A stretch of 64,000 nt of DNA from Sipunculus nudus (GCA_026874595.1 CM049313.1:79928659-79992658), one strand, 5' to 3'. Counted from the stretch's first letter, positions 49,555-63,050 are shown. A program made the numbers and translations. The notes: a model not told the origin generated them from the sequence alone.

Positions 49555-50371
49555 CGTGTTCCGGTGACGCTATCTCTGTTTCATTCCGTCCTTTCAGCAT
49601 TACTCCTTTAGCTTTGACTTTTATTCACCGTGTGAACTTGCTCCGTCCACATAAACATGAAAAGTGCCAACAAGCAAGCTTCTGTTTGGACGATACTCTA
49701 TACCTGGCTTACACAAGACCTGACTAGATACGCTGTGACATGTTATACATGTCCACCCTTTGATAAAAGAATGCCACATGATTACGCCTGATGTCATGAA
49801 AATTACACACCATGTTACTAAAACTATCTGGAAAAATATCACAGAACTCTCTTGGTATCATACTGATATACCTCACTATTGTGTTGCTTTGTGTGCAATT
49901 CTCAACATTACAAACTTAACTACAGAACCTCTTCATAACATACGTGAATGACTTTGACTCCTATTCCTGTTTTCTTTGCTACCACTGGAGTGGTGTGTGT
50001 GTGTGTGTGTGTGTGTGTGGGGGGGGGGGGATGTCACAACCACCATGTAAGACAATGGGTTGTAGGACCTATCCCTAAAATCATGACAGAGACACACAGA
50101 CCTGCTCTGATAGGTTAACCTGGTGGCCCAGCGGACGGAAAGCTGCAAGTAAACACTGACACTATTATAGAATAAAATCCAAAGTATTGTGACTATCGTG
50201 TAATTGTTGGGTAACCTAAAGATGGCTGACCAAAACATTTCTTCTAGTTCTAAATCATTGGATTGTCTAAGTGTATATATTTATTTTCAAATTCACGTCT
50301 TTTGTCTCATCTTGTATTTTGTTGCGTATATATTTATATACATATATAATGATTGCTTGGCAGAAAATAAA
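49555..50371 (+). other. Evx 3' untranslated region (inferred)
   Basis: Sequence after the stop codon contains a GT dinucleotide run plus a 12-base G run (about 49993-50030). AATAAA poly(A) signals lie at 50171-50176 and 50366-50371, giving a 3' UTR of roughly 0.6-0.85 kb. The exact end is not determined. Open frames here (for example 49760-49951) show no domain. Confidence 0.5.
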
Positions 50372-50838
50372 TCAGTAGTGACTTAACCCCTGTTTGTTTA
50401 TATCATTCTACTTGACTATCATGTTTGAGACAGGATGTGTGTGTGTGTGGGTTTGTTAGTTGTTGTTCTCACTTGCGATGATTGTTCACGGTCAAAAGTA
50501 TAAAGTTCTACGCCTTGTCCCCCCCCCCATGCAGGGTTTTAACAGAAATACATTCATCATGAAGGCCAGCGCCACAGTTAGATGTGTGGTTTTATCTTAG
50601 TGCTGAGTTATCAGGGTTCCAAATTAACAACTGCTGGTTTTAAAATCCTTGTTAATACTAAAGTAATCGACATGCACACAAGAAGAGGAACTCACACAAT
50701 GAAATCAAAGTACATGTATTTAATACATATATAATGTCAAGGAGAATAGCCTTATGATCCAGTATTAAGCTAGGCCTCGTCCTCTTCCACCTCCCGTGGG
50801 TGTACGTTTAAATGAACTGTAAGTCTGATCAGACCGTA
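50372..50838. other. Intergenic spacer, no gene seen
   Basis: AT-rich DNA with a short GT run near 50435 and a run of nine C at about 50520-50528. Nothing else is supported. Confidence 0.45.
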
Positions 50839-51210
50839 CAACCACGGGAATAAGAGCAGACTGAACAAACACGGGAATAAGAGAAGACTGAACAAACACG
50901 GGAATAAGAGCAGACTGAACAAACACGGGAATAAGAGCAGGCTGAACAAACACGGGAATAAGAGCAGACTGAACAAACACGGGTATAAGAGCAGACTGAA
51001 CAAACACGGGAATAAGAGCAGATTGAACAAACACGGGAAATAAGAGCAGACTGAACAAACACGGGAATAAGAGCAGACTGAACAAACACGGGAATAAGAG
51101 CAGACTGAACAAACACGGGAATAAGAGCAGACTGAACAAACACGGGAATTAGAGCAGACTGTACAAACACGGGAATAAGAGCAGACTGAACAAACACGGG
51201 AATAAAAACA
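50839..51210. repeat. 27-bp minisatellite
   Basis: About 14 units of GGGAATAAGAGCAGACTGAA plus CAAACAC. They are nearly uniform, with one extra A near 51035 that shifts frame. The antisense frames (122-152 codons) of the type FVQSALIPV/CSVCSYSRV are translations of the repeat. Confidence 0.96.
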
Positions 51211-51860
51211 GAATGACAACTGGATCATTTAAAAATATAAAGTTCCAATAACCCTCGGAGGTAAACCTGAGGTACACAGGTCAGGGACTCTGGACAATCT
51301 CCATCCTGTGATATGCTCAGGCAGTAAATACGGCTGGCTGTGATGTGGGAACAAGACCTATAGGACGGCACATTATTGATTGGTTAATTATAAAATCAAT
51401 CAGACTCCCACTGAGGTAGAGTGAAAGTACAATTGTTTTGTCATTTTGCTATACGGGCTTTAATGAATAAATCATGACAGAGAAAAAATATACATAAAAC
51501 TCGGTAAAGGGCGAGGGATTATGTGGCCTAATGCTGAATTGTCATGACACTCTACGTGGTACAAAGCACAAGCATAGATGAGTTTAATAATGATATTTTT
51601 TATGTTTTGCTGTGCGTTATGACAGAAATACTAAAATGTAAGATTTTTACTTATAATAATTATACCCCCGCCATTTGAGGAGGTGTTATGTCTTCATTTT
51701 AGTTATTCGGTTTGTCTATTAGAAAACAGACAATACTCAAAAAGTTATGGAAGGATTGTCATGATTGAGGGTTAGGGTGTTAAATGTTGGAGGAGATCTA
51801 AAAAATGGTACAGGTAATCTTTCTAACCATAATATCCTGTTAGTTTAAAGGATTCCATAT
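51211..51860. other. Intergenic spacer
   Basis: Single-copy AT-rich DNA. A segment beginning ATACCCCCGCCATTTGAGGA (about 51661) resembles the ends of dispersed repeats in marine invertebrates. No gene seen. Confidence 0.4.
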
Positions 51861-51865
51861 ACTTT

Positions 51866-53270
51866 TGAGGGCAGTTTCTGTATCCTGGTCGAGGGCTGGA
51901 GTCTGAGACAGGGCAGTTTCTGTATCCTGGTCGAGGGCTGGAGTCTGAGACAGGGCAGTTTCTGTATCCTGGTCGAGGGCTGGAGACTGAGACAGGGCAG
52001 TTTCTGTATCCTGGTCGGGGGCTGGAGACTGAGACAGGTTAGTTCCTGTATCCTGGTCGGGGGCTGGAGACTGAGACAGGGCAGTTTCTGTATCCTGGTC
52101 GGGGGCTGGAGACTGAGACAGGGCAGTTTCTGTATCCTGGTCAATATTGGAGACTGAGACAGGGCAGTTTCTCTATCCTGGTCGGGGGCTGGAGACTGAG
52201 ACAGGGCAGTTCCTGTATCCTGGTCGAGGGCTGGAGACTGAGACAGGGCAGTTCCTGTATCCTGGTCGGGGGCTGGAGACTGAGACAGGGCAGTTTCTAT
52301 ATCCTGGTCGAGGGCTGGAGACTGAGACAGGGCAGTTTCTGTATCCTGGTCGAGGGCTGGAGACTGAGACAGGGCAGTTCCTGTGTCCTGGTCGAGGGAT
52401 GGAGACTGAGACAGGACAATTACTGTATCCTGGTCGAGGGATGGAGACTGAGACAGGGCAGTTTCTGTATCCTGGTCGAGGGCTGGAGACTGAGACAGGG
52501 CTGTTTCTGTATCCTGGTCGGGGGCTGGAGACTGAGACAGGGCAGTTCCTGTATCCTGGTCGGGGCTGGTGACGGAGACAGGACAATTTTTGTATCCTGG
52601 TCGAGGGCTGGAGACTGAGACAGGGCAGTTTCTGTATCCTGGTCGAGGGCTGGAGACTGAGACAGGGCAGTTCCTGTATCCTGGTCGGGGCTGGTGACTG
52701 AGACAGGACAATTTTTGTATCCTGGTCGAGGGCTTGAAACTGAGACAGGGCAGTTCCTGTATCCTTGTCGAGGGCTGGAGACTGAGACAGGGCAGTTTCT
52801 TTATCCTGGTCGGGGGCTGGAGACTGGGACAAGGCAGTTTCTGCATCCTGGTCGGGGCTGGTGACTGAGACAGGACAATTTTTGTATCCTGGTCGAGGAC
52901 TGGAGACTGAGACAGGGCAATTTCTGTATCCTGGTCGAGGGCTGGAGACTGAGACAGGGCAGTTTCTGTATCCTGGTCGGGGGCTGGAGACTGAGACAGG
53001 GCAGTTCCTGTATCCTGGTCGGGGCTGGTGACTGAGACAGGACAGTTTTTGTATCCTGGTCGAGGGCTGGAGACTGAGACAGGGCAGTTTCTGTATCCTG
53101 GTCGAGGGCTGAAGACTGAGACAGGGCAGTTTCTGTATCCTGGTCGGGGCTGGAGACTGAGACAGGGCAGTTTCTGTATCCTGGTCAATTCTGGAGACTG
53201 AGACAGGGCAGTTTCTGTATCCTGGTCGGGGGCTGGAGACTGAGACAGGGCAGTTTCTGTATCCTTGTCT
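51866..53270. repeat. 42-bp minisatellite
   Basis: About 34 units of 42 bp with 39-41 bp variants, built on GGAGACTGAGACAGGGCAGT plus TTCTGTATCCTGGTCGAGGGCT. Variants are GTCGAGG versus GTCGGGG, TTTCTG versus TTCCTG, and GACAGGACAATTTTTG. All three minus-strand frames are open (QDTETALSQSPA, RPGYRNCPVSVSS, TRIQKLPCLSLQP), giving frames of 447 and 392 codons that switch frame at short units. These are not called as genes. Confidence 0.96.
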
Positions 53271-53539
53271 AGGGCTTGGGACGATCATTTGTATAAGAAA
53301 CCGTCTTTTTAAGAGCTTACCTGTGATCTGTGGAGTGGATGAGCCGTGCAAAAAAAGTTACATCAGGATTGCGGTGCGGTGTATATGTGGGCTCAAACAA
53401 CTCTTTTCTAACTTAAATAACTGTTTCCAGGACATATAGTTTCGACCTAGGTTGTACATTTTCTAACCGTGAAAAAGCTAATCATTGATTTTTTTCACAT
53501 TTTAATTTTGTGTTAAATCTTCATTTATATTTATAACAC

Positions 53540-54120
53540 AAATCACGTCCTCCGGCTCCCGGCCGTATATTCCCAGGGCGGTTTGAAAGGGAGACTTTGA
53601 CTGGTGGTGACGTTTGAGCGTCATTAGCATACGCACTGTGGGCATTAACAATATGGCACACTCCCGACGCGCCGATCCCAGACTCGCGTGAGCGCGTTAG
53701 TTCACTAATGCTTTTTACACCAATCGTACAGCCCGCGGGTATGGGCAGCAGTCACGCTCAGCTGGCACTTGCTGTACAAAGCGATAGCTGTTGTTCTCAA
53801 TTGGAGGGTCATTATGATTAAACTTTGATGTGAAATAATGTGTTATAACGATGAGATCGCGTGCGACCTCCCTGTCTCCCTGGCCCGGTCTATTATATCG
53901 CTTGACACCACAATACGTTCACACCGGGACCAGGGTAATTAGTCGCAAATAAATAGAGAGGGCTTGTGGTTATTAATTACGATTTTAGACGGTTCTTACA
54001 AACCTGTCGAATTATATATGCACCACGGAGAAGACTCCATTATTGTGACCCTTATTGGACCGAGGAGAGCTGAAAGTTAAGACCCCGAAAGCTGTATGTC
54101 ATTTCAGCAGTGAGAGTTAA
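53540..54120. promoter_or_regulatory. Candidate regulatory island about 4 kb downstream of Evx
   Basis: A non-repetitive island that is more GC- and CpG-rich than its flanks and free of long frames. It has dense candidate sites: TGATTAAACTTTGATG (Hox/Pbx-like plus TCF-like), GGTAATTAGTCG, CAAATAAATA (Fox-like), TATTAATTACGA and GTACAAAGCGATAG. It fits a developmental enhancer or another gene's promoter. Inferred from composition and motifs only. Confidence 0.35.
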
Positions 54121-54540
54121 TATTTGACGCCCAACTTGTTTCATGTGATATGACTAAAACATGCGCCGTGTGAAACCCGAAGAACACATTGAATTAAATA
54201 ATTTAACATTTCGAGAGTTAGAAATGTTATTTATTTATATTTTGTCAGGAAAATGAAGGATAGCCCTTGAACGCTCTACAATCAGTGCCCTATCAGTTCC
54301 ATGCGCCGCTGCGAGTTTCAACATGCCTATGCTTGAAATATATGGATAGATTGTTGTTAGGTTACTATGATATATACTGATCACTGTCTGAGGTTGAATA
54401 GGCAATGCTAATATATATACATACAAATATATTTCTTAAAATATACTTATATTGTACTCGAGTGATGCAATATCCTTGAATTTCTGTGGAAAGTTTAGAA
54501 GGCAACAGTTTAACTTCACATAAGAGATAGAAACATGAAG

Positions 54541-55070
54541 AAATTATTATTATTATTATTATAATTATTATTATTATTATTATTTTATTCACTTAGATGC
54601 GCATTATTACATAGTTTCTATGCGCTTGACAGTAATAAAATACAATACGTTATAAAACATAAAAACAATGAGTACTGAAGTTGGATTTTAAAAAGTTATA
54701 CACACATTTAAAGAAAATATAAACATGATAGTTTAATTATGAGTCTCTACAATACCGGGACCGAACTAAAATAACATTTATTGCACTGTAAGGAGACACT
54801 GTATCAATATCCACCAGCGGTATATCACAGTCTAGGCAGCACCATATCTTTGTATAAATAACACAGTCTTAAGATGCTTTCTAAATGTGAGGGGTGAGAT
54901 TGGTCCCCTTATATCTGATGGCAACTCATTCCACAGTTTAGCCCCTAATGTCCTTAGTGACCTTTCACCATACTGTCTGGAGTGGCGTGATCAGATGAAG
55001 AGCGAAGAGATCTGCGGGGGGAATTACACTACACAGAGCTCGTTCATTTACTCAGGCGCGGCAGGTGAAG
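54541..55070 (-). pseudogene. Decayed non-LTR retrotransposon (LINE) 3' end
   Basis: Read on the minus strand, about 55001 down to 54832 gives a frame with RSLRTLGAKLWNELPSDI, then PLTFRKHLKTVLF and a stop. The LWN-LP-DIR pattern is typical of the C-terminal end of CR1/L2/Jockey-type reverse transcriptase proteins. Upstream (above about 55010) the frame is broken by stops, so only a 5'-truncated, decayed fragment remains. A ~250-base 3' UTR follows, with AAGCGCATAGAAACTATG and GCGCATCTAAGTGAATAAAA. It ends in an AAT-repeat tail (ATT on the + strand, about 54541-54590), as many such LINEs do. Confidence 0.75.
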
Positions 55071-55089
55071 AGTCTTTGGAATGATGGTG

Positions 55090-56645
55090 AACACCTTGAA
55101 TACAATTACTTTTGAAAAGTAATTAATTACATTCAATAACTTTATAAAAAATTATAATATACGGAGGCATGGTTCATGTAAAGTATCATTCAAGGCAGAA
55201 AGGCCAGCTGATTAAATTTAAAAAAGCAAAAAAATGCAAACAAAACATATCCAGTTTGGTATCATATATTAAAGTGCACAATAGCTATACGAATGATAAT
55301 ATATCATTGCATAATGTTCAAATTTACATTTTTTACTCTTATGGCAAGGAAAAACTTGCTGTCATCTTCAAAGCTATGAACATTTAGTGTATTGTTTATA
55401 GTATCAGATATTGAAACATTTGCCGAATAAGTGTTTTGACACAAAATATTTGAAAGCACATATAGGTAAACTATATTAAACATATTATCTTTGAAGCCAT
55501 AGGTGCAAAAAAATTTCATCAAATATTATGTTATTACATATTATCCTTTATCAAACAAAATGTCTTGCTTCTTGATAAACTGGCATGGGCAAATTAGAGC
55601 ACATGTGGAAATAATTGTTGCAGGTTCAAACCTCTGATGCTGGAAAGTCCTATTAGCGACTACCTTAATTCTATACAGTAATCCTACAATTAGTCAACTC
55701 ATATATCCTTATTTCTTTACTATGAATGCTGATTAAAGTTATGTCATAAAAACTTGAGTGGAATTTAAATATAATTTGATTTAACTAAACTCATTGATGC
55801 AAATATTTCACGTAAATAATTCATATAAATATATTAATGCATTCATGCCGAATATATAATATATTACAATTTGATACAATGAAAAGGAATAAAAATCCAG
55901 TGCATTCACAATGGTTATCTTCTTATGTATGACAGGTAGTAAAACCAGTATACACAACCCAGAGTCTCCAGGCACAGGAAACAGTGGAGACTGTTCAAAT
56001 GTTAGAGCCCGCCAACTGAGACAGCCCTGCTATCTTGATACCTATCTCTATTTACCTCATGGGCCATTGATTTGAGGTAATTCTGAGATCATTAGCCTCT
56101 TTTGTTCCTCTGACTCTCACAGTGTCTGCTAATTAGCAGATAAAAACTGATGTAATCAGATCAGTAAGAGAATGTTTCAGCAACCTCTTTAGTGAAAGTG
56201 TGAAATGTAGCAAGCCCACACTTGTTGTAGTGTAGCTCTGGACAGGTGTACATTATGAAAGCTTTTCACTTTATCTACATTGCAGTGGAGGCATTTGCAA
56301 AATGAAAGTCCGGTATCACTTATAAGGCATACTAATTACCATATTTATTACATATATGGGTACCATTTATTCAAGAATCAAAGCTTACAATCCTAACCCA
56401 AAAGTGTTTTGATAAACAGTGCAAGGGGATGAGGTATAAGGTATGGTGCTCTGTCATGAATTTAGAAAGTAATTGGAAAGTAATTGATGAGCAATTGAAA
56501 TTACACCTATTTTACACTTGTAATCATTACAATTACAATTACTTTTCATTGAATTTTGTTCAATTACGAATTACATTCATTTACTTAAAAAATGTAATTT
56601 ATTACAGGTAATTACAATTTCACATTACAATTACCCCATTCCTGA
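55090..56645. other. AT-rich interval flanked by GTAATTAC-rich patches
   Basis: Two patches rich in TAATTACATT and ACAATTACTTTT words (55098-55155 and 56525-56640) resemble each other in direct orientation and flank AT-rich DNA. The right patch ends ATTACAATTACCCCATTCCT, reminiscent of some hAT-like transposon termini. No transposase frame or clear inverted partner was found. A less AT-rich stretch at about 55930-56240 shows no gene. Confidence 0.3.
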
Positions 56646-58645
56646 TCATGACACCCATAAAATAAGCCTGAATAAGATAAGCATAGCCTGATCAAGACAA
56701 GCATATGATAAGATTGATCAAGACACACATAAGATGCGACTGATCAAGGAAAATATAAGATAAGCCCAATCAAGATAAGAATGAGATAACCCTGGTCAAG
56801 ACAAACATAAGATGCGACTGATCAAGGCAAATATAAGAGAAGCCTGATCAATATAAGAATAAGATCAGCCAGATCAAGACAAACATAAAATGCGACTGAT
56901 CAAGGCAAATATAAGAAAAGCCCGATCAAGATAAGAATAAGATAAGCCTGATCAAGACAAACATAAGATAAGCTTGATCAATAGAACATTTTAGATCGGC
57001 CTGACCAAGACAAGCATAAGATAAGCTTGATCAAGACAATAAAAAAAAGCGACTGATCAAGGCAAATATAAGATAAGCCCGATCAAAATTAGAATAAGAT
57101 AAGCCTGATCAAGCCAAACATAAGACAAGCCTGATATAAAAAAACATTTTAGATTAGCCCGATCAAGACAAGCATAAGATAAGCCTGATCTATACAAACA
57201 TAACATGCAACATAAGATGCGACTGATCAAGGCAAATATAAGATAAGCCTGATCAAGATAAGAATAAGATAAGCCTGATCAAGACAAGCATAAGATAAGT
57301 CTGATCAGGACAAACATAAGATCAGCCTAATCAAAACAAGCATGAGGTAAGCTTGATCAAGACAAACATAAGATGCGACTGATCAAGAAAACATTTTAGA
57401 TCAGCTTGATGAAGACAAGCAAAAGATAAGCCTGATCAAGACAAACATAAGATGCAACTGATCAAGGCAAATATAAGATAAGCCCGATCAAGATAAGAAT
57501 AGATAACCCTGAAAACATTTTAGATCAGCCTGATCAAGACAAACATAAAATGCGATTCATCAAGGAAAATATAAGATAAGCCTGATCAAGATAAGAATAC
57601 GATAAGCCTAATCAAGACAAACATAAGATAAGCCTGATCAAGACAAATATAAGATAAGCTCGATTAAGATGAGATAAAGATAAGCCTGATCAAGACAAAC
57701 AAAAGATAAGCCTGACCAAGAAAACATTTTAGATCAGCCTGATCAAGACAAGCATAAGATAAGCTTGATAAAGACAAACATAAGATAAGCCTGATCAAGG
57801 CAAATATAAGATAAACCCGATCAAGATAAGAATAAAATAAGCATGATCAAGACAAACATAAGATGTGACTGATCAAGGCAAATATAAGATAAGCCCGGTT
57901 AAGACAAGCATAAGATAACCCTGATCAAGACAAACATAAGATAAGCTTGATCAAGAAAACATTTTAGGTCAGCCTGATCAAGACAAGCATATGATAAGAT
58001 TGATCAAGACACACATAAGATGCGACTGATCAAGGAAAATATAAGATAAGCCCAATCAAGATAAGAATGAGATAACCCTGGTCAAGACAAACATAAGATG
58101 CGACTGATCAAGGCAAATATAAGAGAAGCCTGATCAAGATAAGAATAAGATCAGCCAGATCAAGACAAACATAAGATGCGACTGATCAAGGCAAATATAA
58201 GATAAGCCCGATTAAGATGAGATAAAGATAAGCCTGATCAAGACAAACAAATGATAAGCCTGATCAAGAAAACATTTTAGATCAGCCTGATCAAGACAAG
58301 CATAAGATGCGACTGATCAAGGCAAATATAAGATAAGCCCAATTAAGATAAGAATAAGATTAGCCTGATCAAGACAAACATAAGATAAGCCTGATCAAGA
58401 AAACATTTTCGATCAGCCTGATCAAGACAAGCATAAGATGCGACTGATCAAGGCAAATATAAGATAAGCCTGATCAAGACAAACAAAAGATAAGCCTGAT
58501 CAAGAAAACATTTGAGATCAGCCTGATCAAGACAAACATAAGATAAGCCTGATCAAGAAAACATTTTCGATCAGCCTGATCAAGACAAGCATAAGATTAG
58601 CCTGATCAAGACAAACATAAGCCTAATCAAGGCGAGCACAAGCCT
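56646..58645. repeat. 26-bp satellite with variant units
   Basis: About 75 units of GATAAGCCTGATCAAGACAA plus ACATAA. Two marked variants recur in order: GATGCGACTGATCAAGGCAA and GAAAACATTTTAGATCAGCC. Repetition of ordered variant blocks (for example 56700-56870 against 58000-58160) indicates higher-order duplication at about 1.3 kb. Stops are frequent, and there is no coding potential. Confidence 0.94.
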
Positions 58646-58899
58646 AGATGGTATATATTGCAAACATCTTAAAACTTGGAAGGGGTATCAGCAAAACATC
58701 ACACGAAGATGAATCTATGCTTAATTTAAAATTAGTGGCCCATGGGCCATGACGCTCAGCTGAATTCAAGGAATGTTGAACAATGAGCAAATGACTGCCA
58801 GAGTGCAAACAAATCATGAATATTGTGAAGAGTCCTTAGAAATGGGTTTCAGTGGGCTTTTGGACAGATGACAACTTCATTTGAAGGTCTAATAAATAG

Positions 58900-61090
58900 A
58901 AAAAAATACAGGTGGCACCACCAGTGTACAGGAACTGATGAAACACTCCATGATCAATATGCATGCTAAGTATCATGGTCATCAGTGCATTAGTTATTCA
59001 GATACAGGAGTTTTTGTATGACATTTTTAACTAGAAAACATTTGCCAGGCGACAATGTGTATCCTCCGAAGTCAGAGTGGTACACGGAAACGGGAAGGTA
59101 AGTGGCGCCACCTATCTGGTTTAGGAGAAAATTTTCCAAGAAGGATGAGGTGTCAAATTTCAGACCAATACCTTGAACCACTTCGGAGATATGAGCAATT
59201 TCCACACAAAGCACACGTATGGATAGACACCACCGGATAATGATTGCAGATGGCACCACCAGTATTGAGGACAAGATGGAGGAGTCCATGATCTATGGAA
59301 ATGCACAATTTCAGGCCAATACGGCAAATCACTCCTTTGAAAAGGGTATTATTTTATTCTACGGAAACGGGAAGGTAGGTGGCGCCACCTGTCTGGTTTA
59401 CGAGAAAACTTTCCAAGATGGATGGACATGCCAAATTTCAGACCAATACCTTGAACCACTCCTGAGATTTGAGCAATTTTTCCGGGTTACGGAAAAATCG
59501 GCCCAAGGGTCTCAGAGGAGTTCTCAAGAAACAAACACAGTTTTTGTATCACATTTTTAATTATTTCGGAGGTACTTACAAGCTCCATAGCTCAGAGGAT
59601 ATGGGTAACAGAGACCTAATTTCAGATTTGCATAAAGACTTTTCATGGACCTCCCTAGATATTAAGTATGAAGATTCTAGGTCAAGTGGTTACGATTTGT
59701 GCCCTGTTTCAAGATGAGGCTTTATTTGAAAGTCTCAAAAAAGAAATAAATGCGTACAAATTTTAAAAAAATAAAGGTGGCGCCACCAGTCTACAGGAAC
59801 TGATAAAAAACTGCATGATCAATATGCATGCAAAAAATCATGGCCATCAGTAAATTAGTAATACAGATACTGCAGCTTTTGTATCACATTTTTAATTATT
59901 CTTAGGGGTATTTATTAGCCCCATAGCTCGAAGGATATGGGTAACAGAGACCTAATTTCACGTTTCCACAGAGACTTTTCATGGACCTCCCTTGATGTCA
60001 AGTAAGAAGATTCCAGGTCCAGCGGTTACGATTTGTACCCTGTTAACAGATGACAGCTTCTTTGAGAGTCTCAAAAAATAAAGAAAACAATCGCAAAAAT
60101 TGGAAAAATTAAAGTGGCGCCACCAGTTTGCAGGAACTGATGGAACACTCCATGATCAATATGCCTGCATAGAATCATGGAGATCAATGCATTAGTTTTT
60201 CAGATACTAGGGCTTTTGTATCAAATTTTTAATTATTCAGAGGGGTACTTACTACGAAGGATATGGTCACCAGAGACCTAATTTCATGTTTTCACATAGG
60301 CTTTTCATGGAGCTCTCTTGATGTAAAGTTAGAAGAATCAAGGTCCAGCGGTTACGATTTGTGCCCTGTTAACAGATGACAGCTTCTTTGTAGGTCTCAA
60401 ATATAAAGAAAAAATTCGTAAAAATTGAAAAAAAATACAGGTGGCGCCACCAGTTTGCAGGAACTGATGGAACATCCCATGAATAATATTCATGCAAAGA
60501 ATCATGGTCATCAATGCAGTAGTTATTCAGATACTTGAGCTTTTGTATCGAATTTTGCATTATTCTGGGGGGTACTTTGGAGCCCCATAGCTCAAAGAAT
60601 ATGGGTAACAGAAACCTAATTTCAGGTTTTCAAGGAGATTTTTTATGGACCCCCATGGATAATAAGTTTGAAGATTCCAGGTCCAGTGGTTACGATTTGT
60701 GCCCTGTTAACAGATGACAGTTTCATTGCAGGTCTGAAAAAAAAAATATTTGTAAAAATTAGAAAAAATACAGGTGGCACCACCAGTCTGCAGGAAGTCA
60801 TGGAACATGCAATGATTAATATCCATGCAAAGAATCATGGTGATCAATGCAGTAGTTATTCAGATACTTGAGCTTTTGTATCAAAGTTTGCATTATTCTG
60901 GGGGTGGGGGTACTTCGGAGGCCCATAGCTCGAAGGATATGGGTAACAGAGACCTAAATTCAGGTTTCCAAGGATATTTTTTAATGGATCTACCTGGATT
61001 TCAAGTGAGAAGATTTCAGGTCCAGTGGTTACGATTTGTGCCCTGTTAACGGACGGCCGGACGGCCAGACGGACGCCGGACAAAGGGTAA
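58900..61090. repeat. About 335-bp tandem repeat with GGTGGCGCCACC palindrome
   Basis: Five to seven diverged units, some truncated. Each contains GGTGGCGCCACCAG, CAGGAACTGATGGAACA, CATGATCAATATGCATGCA, TTTTGTATCACATTTTTAAT, AGCTCGAAGGATATGGGTAA, TTTTCATGGACCTCCCT and GTGGTTACGATTTGTGCCCT. Palindrome positions near 59775, 60116, 60440 and 60773 give spacings of about 325-345 bp. The last unit ends in GGACGGCCGGACGGCCAGAC and ATCGCTATAGCTCG, a tail type common in mollusc dispersed repeats. Short open frames (60-113 codons) are repeat translations. Confidence 0.85.
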
Positions 61091-63050
61091 TCGCTATAGC
61101 TCGATGACTTTCAGATGCATAAAGTGGATAACTAGAGGGGAAGCAGACAAACCATATAATCACATTGAATATATGTCACCCAAAAAGTAAAAAAAAAGCA
61201 TTTATTTCCATCATGATGTATCTTTACAAAGACCACTAACTTTATAATTAATTTCATTATATTGTCTAATTTGCATAAATACATATTATTAATTAAAATA
61301 TATATCTGATCAAATTTAAATATTTTATACCCGAACTACTTTACTCTGAATAAAAAAAAATAATAAAATTAATCAATAGATTTGTTATTGTATAATTTGT
61401 TCAGAATTGTTAATTCACGTATTCATTCATATTTGCAACAAAAATCGATTCTAGAAAAAAAAAATTACCCTTAAATCAACTTAAAAAAAGTTTTCTCTTG
61501 AGGACTATCAAATTGTTCTATGGTAAGTCTTGATCATAATGGCTAATTTCGAGTGGGATATAACGCTGGTTTTAATATGACCACAATTTATGTTTGATTG
61601 CGGAAGAAAAATGAATAATTGATTTTTTTACATTATTGTTCAAAGTTATGAAAAGAGTTTATTTTCAACGATCTATATGAAAATTCGACAGAATAACATA
61701 ACCATACACACTACACTTATGTAAGAGTAATATATCAACCACAGTTATAAAAAGAGCGGCAGCCCACTCACGTGTGAATTCATTTTTAAAAGCAGTGCTG
61801 ATATAACTGTGGCAGTCATGCAACGTCAATGAGTGCAGATCAGATAATACCTAAACAACAAGATGACCGAACTCATACATGACGCGACGTGGCTGGCGGC
61901 ACCATGTGGCTACACACTACAACAGGGGCGACTGTTTTGCTGGTTTACGTGTTCACATACGCTTGGATTGCTATTGGTGTAGATTTTGGTTAAATTTGTT
62001 ACTTTTCTGGGTCAGATCCTTAAAACTATTACTTATCTGACCTGTTCTTAGCGTTTTTCACTCTATATGGTCCATCTCTTTGTTATTTTTATTTAATATT
62101 TGGGATAGGCAGGTAAGATGCCTCGTCGTCAAGTCCGACAGCGATGAGGGTCAGGGTTAGTAATCACAGGATTCACTCCGTATCAGCATTTTGACAGAAA
62201 GTAATTAATTTTTTCTAGGTCTTTTTCTTTCTAATGACAACGATTACTTGCACCATAAACACATAACATGCCGTCCGCAGGTCCTAAAGTTGAGCATGTC
62301 TCATTTTGTTACAAAAAGACGACAGCCATGGCATAGCAACCGAGGATGCGCTTTTTGATTGGTTGGTATATTTAGTAATGGAGTCTTTAGATGGTGACAC
62401 CGGTGACGTAACAACAATTCACCCAATCACACATGGGAAAATGTCAGATAAGTAATTGTCATAAGGAAATGACCAAGAAGAGTAACAAATTAACAGAAAT
62501 CTAAAGTAATAGCAATTTAAGCGCCTGTGTTGTGTTCAAATATTTTCACTGATATAAATAAATAAAACAGAATATCGATTCACTTCAATATTTCTTATTA
62601 AGAAAGTCTAGCAGTAAAGACTTCCGATTCAACGCCAAGGTATTTAAAAATCCTCCACACTCAGAACACTGAAGAGGGTTTATGGTAGCAGTGGAATGAC
62701 TTCTACGTAAACTTGAAAAAAATTTATGTACCTACAGGTAACTGAAAACATATACATGGAGCCGTTTATGGCAATTTTTAAATAAAGTTCCTGTCGCTAA
62801 CTCGTACTTAGAGTTGAACTAAAATTATACTATATAGTTATAATCGTGACACTACATTAGAGGTATAAAGACTTGGTTGTTATGCTGACAATCGCAGAGG
62901 CTGCCGGAGTTATTCCGCTTAAAACTGTCATTCCCCGACATAGTAGGTTAGTTCACCAACCACATAACTGCCTACATAAAGTTTGCTTAGGAGTCACTTA
63001 ACACGTCATATATGAATTCCGCTCTGAAGATGTCAAAAATTAAATCGTTA
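61091..63050. other. Single-copy interval, no gene seen
   Basis: AT-rich (61100-61740) and then moderate composition (61740-62460). No repeats, long frames or splice structure that I can support. Confidence 0.5.

Noticed and set aside
51845..53351. 447- and 392-codon minus-strand frames
   Set aside because: All three minus frames of the 42-bp unit are open, and the frames change reading at short units. This is repeat translation.
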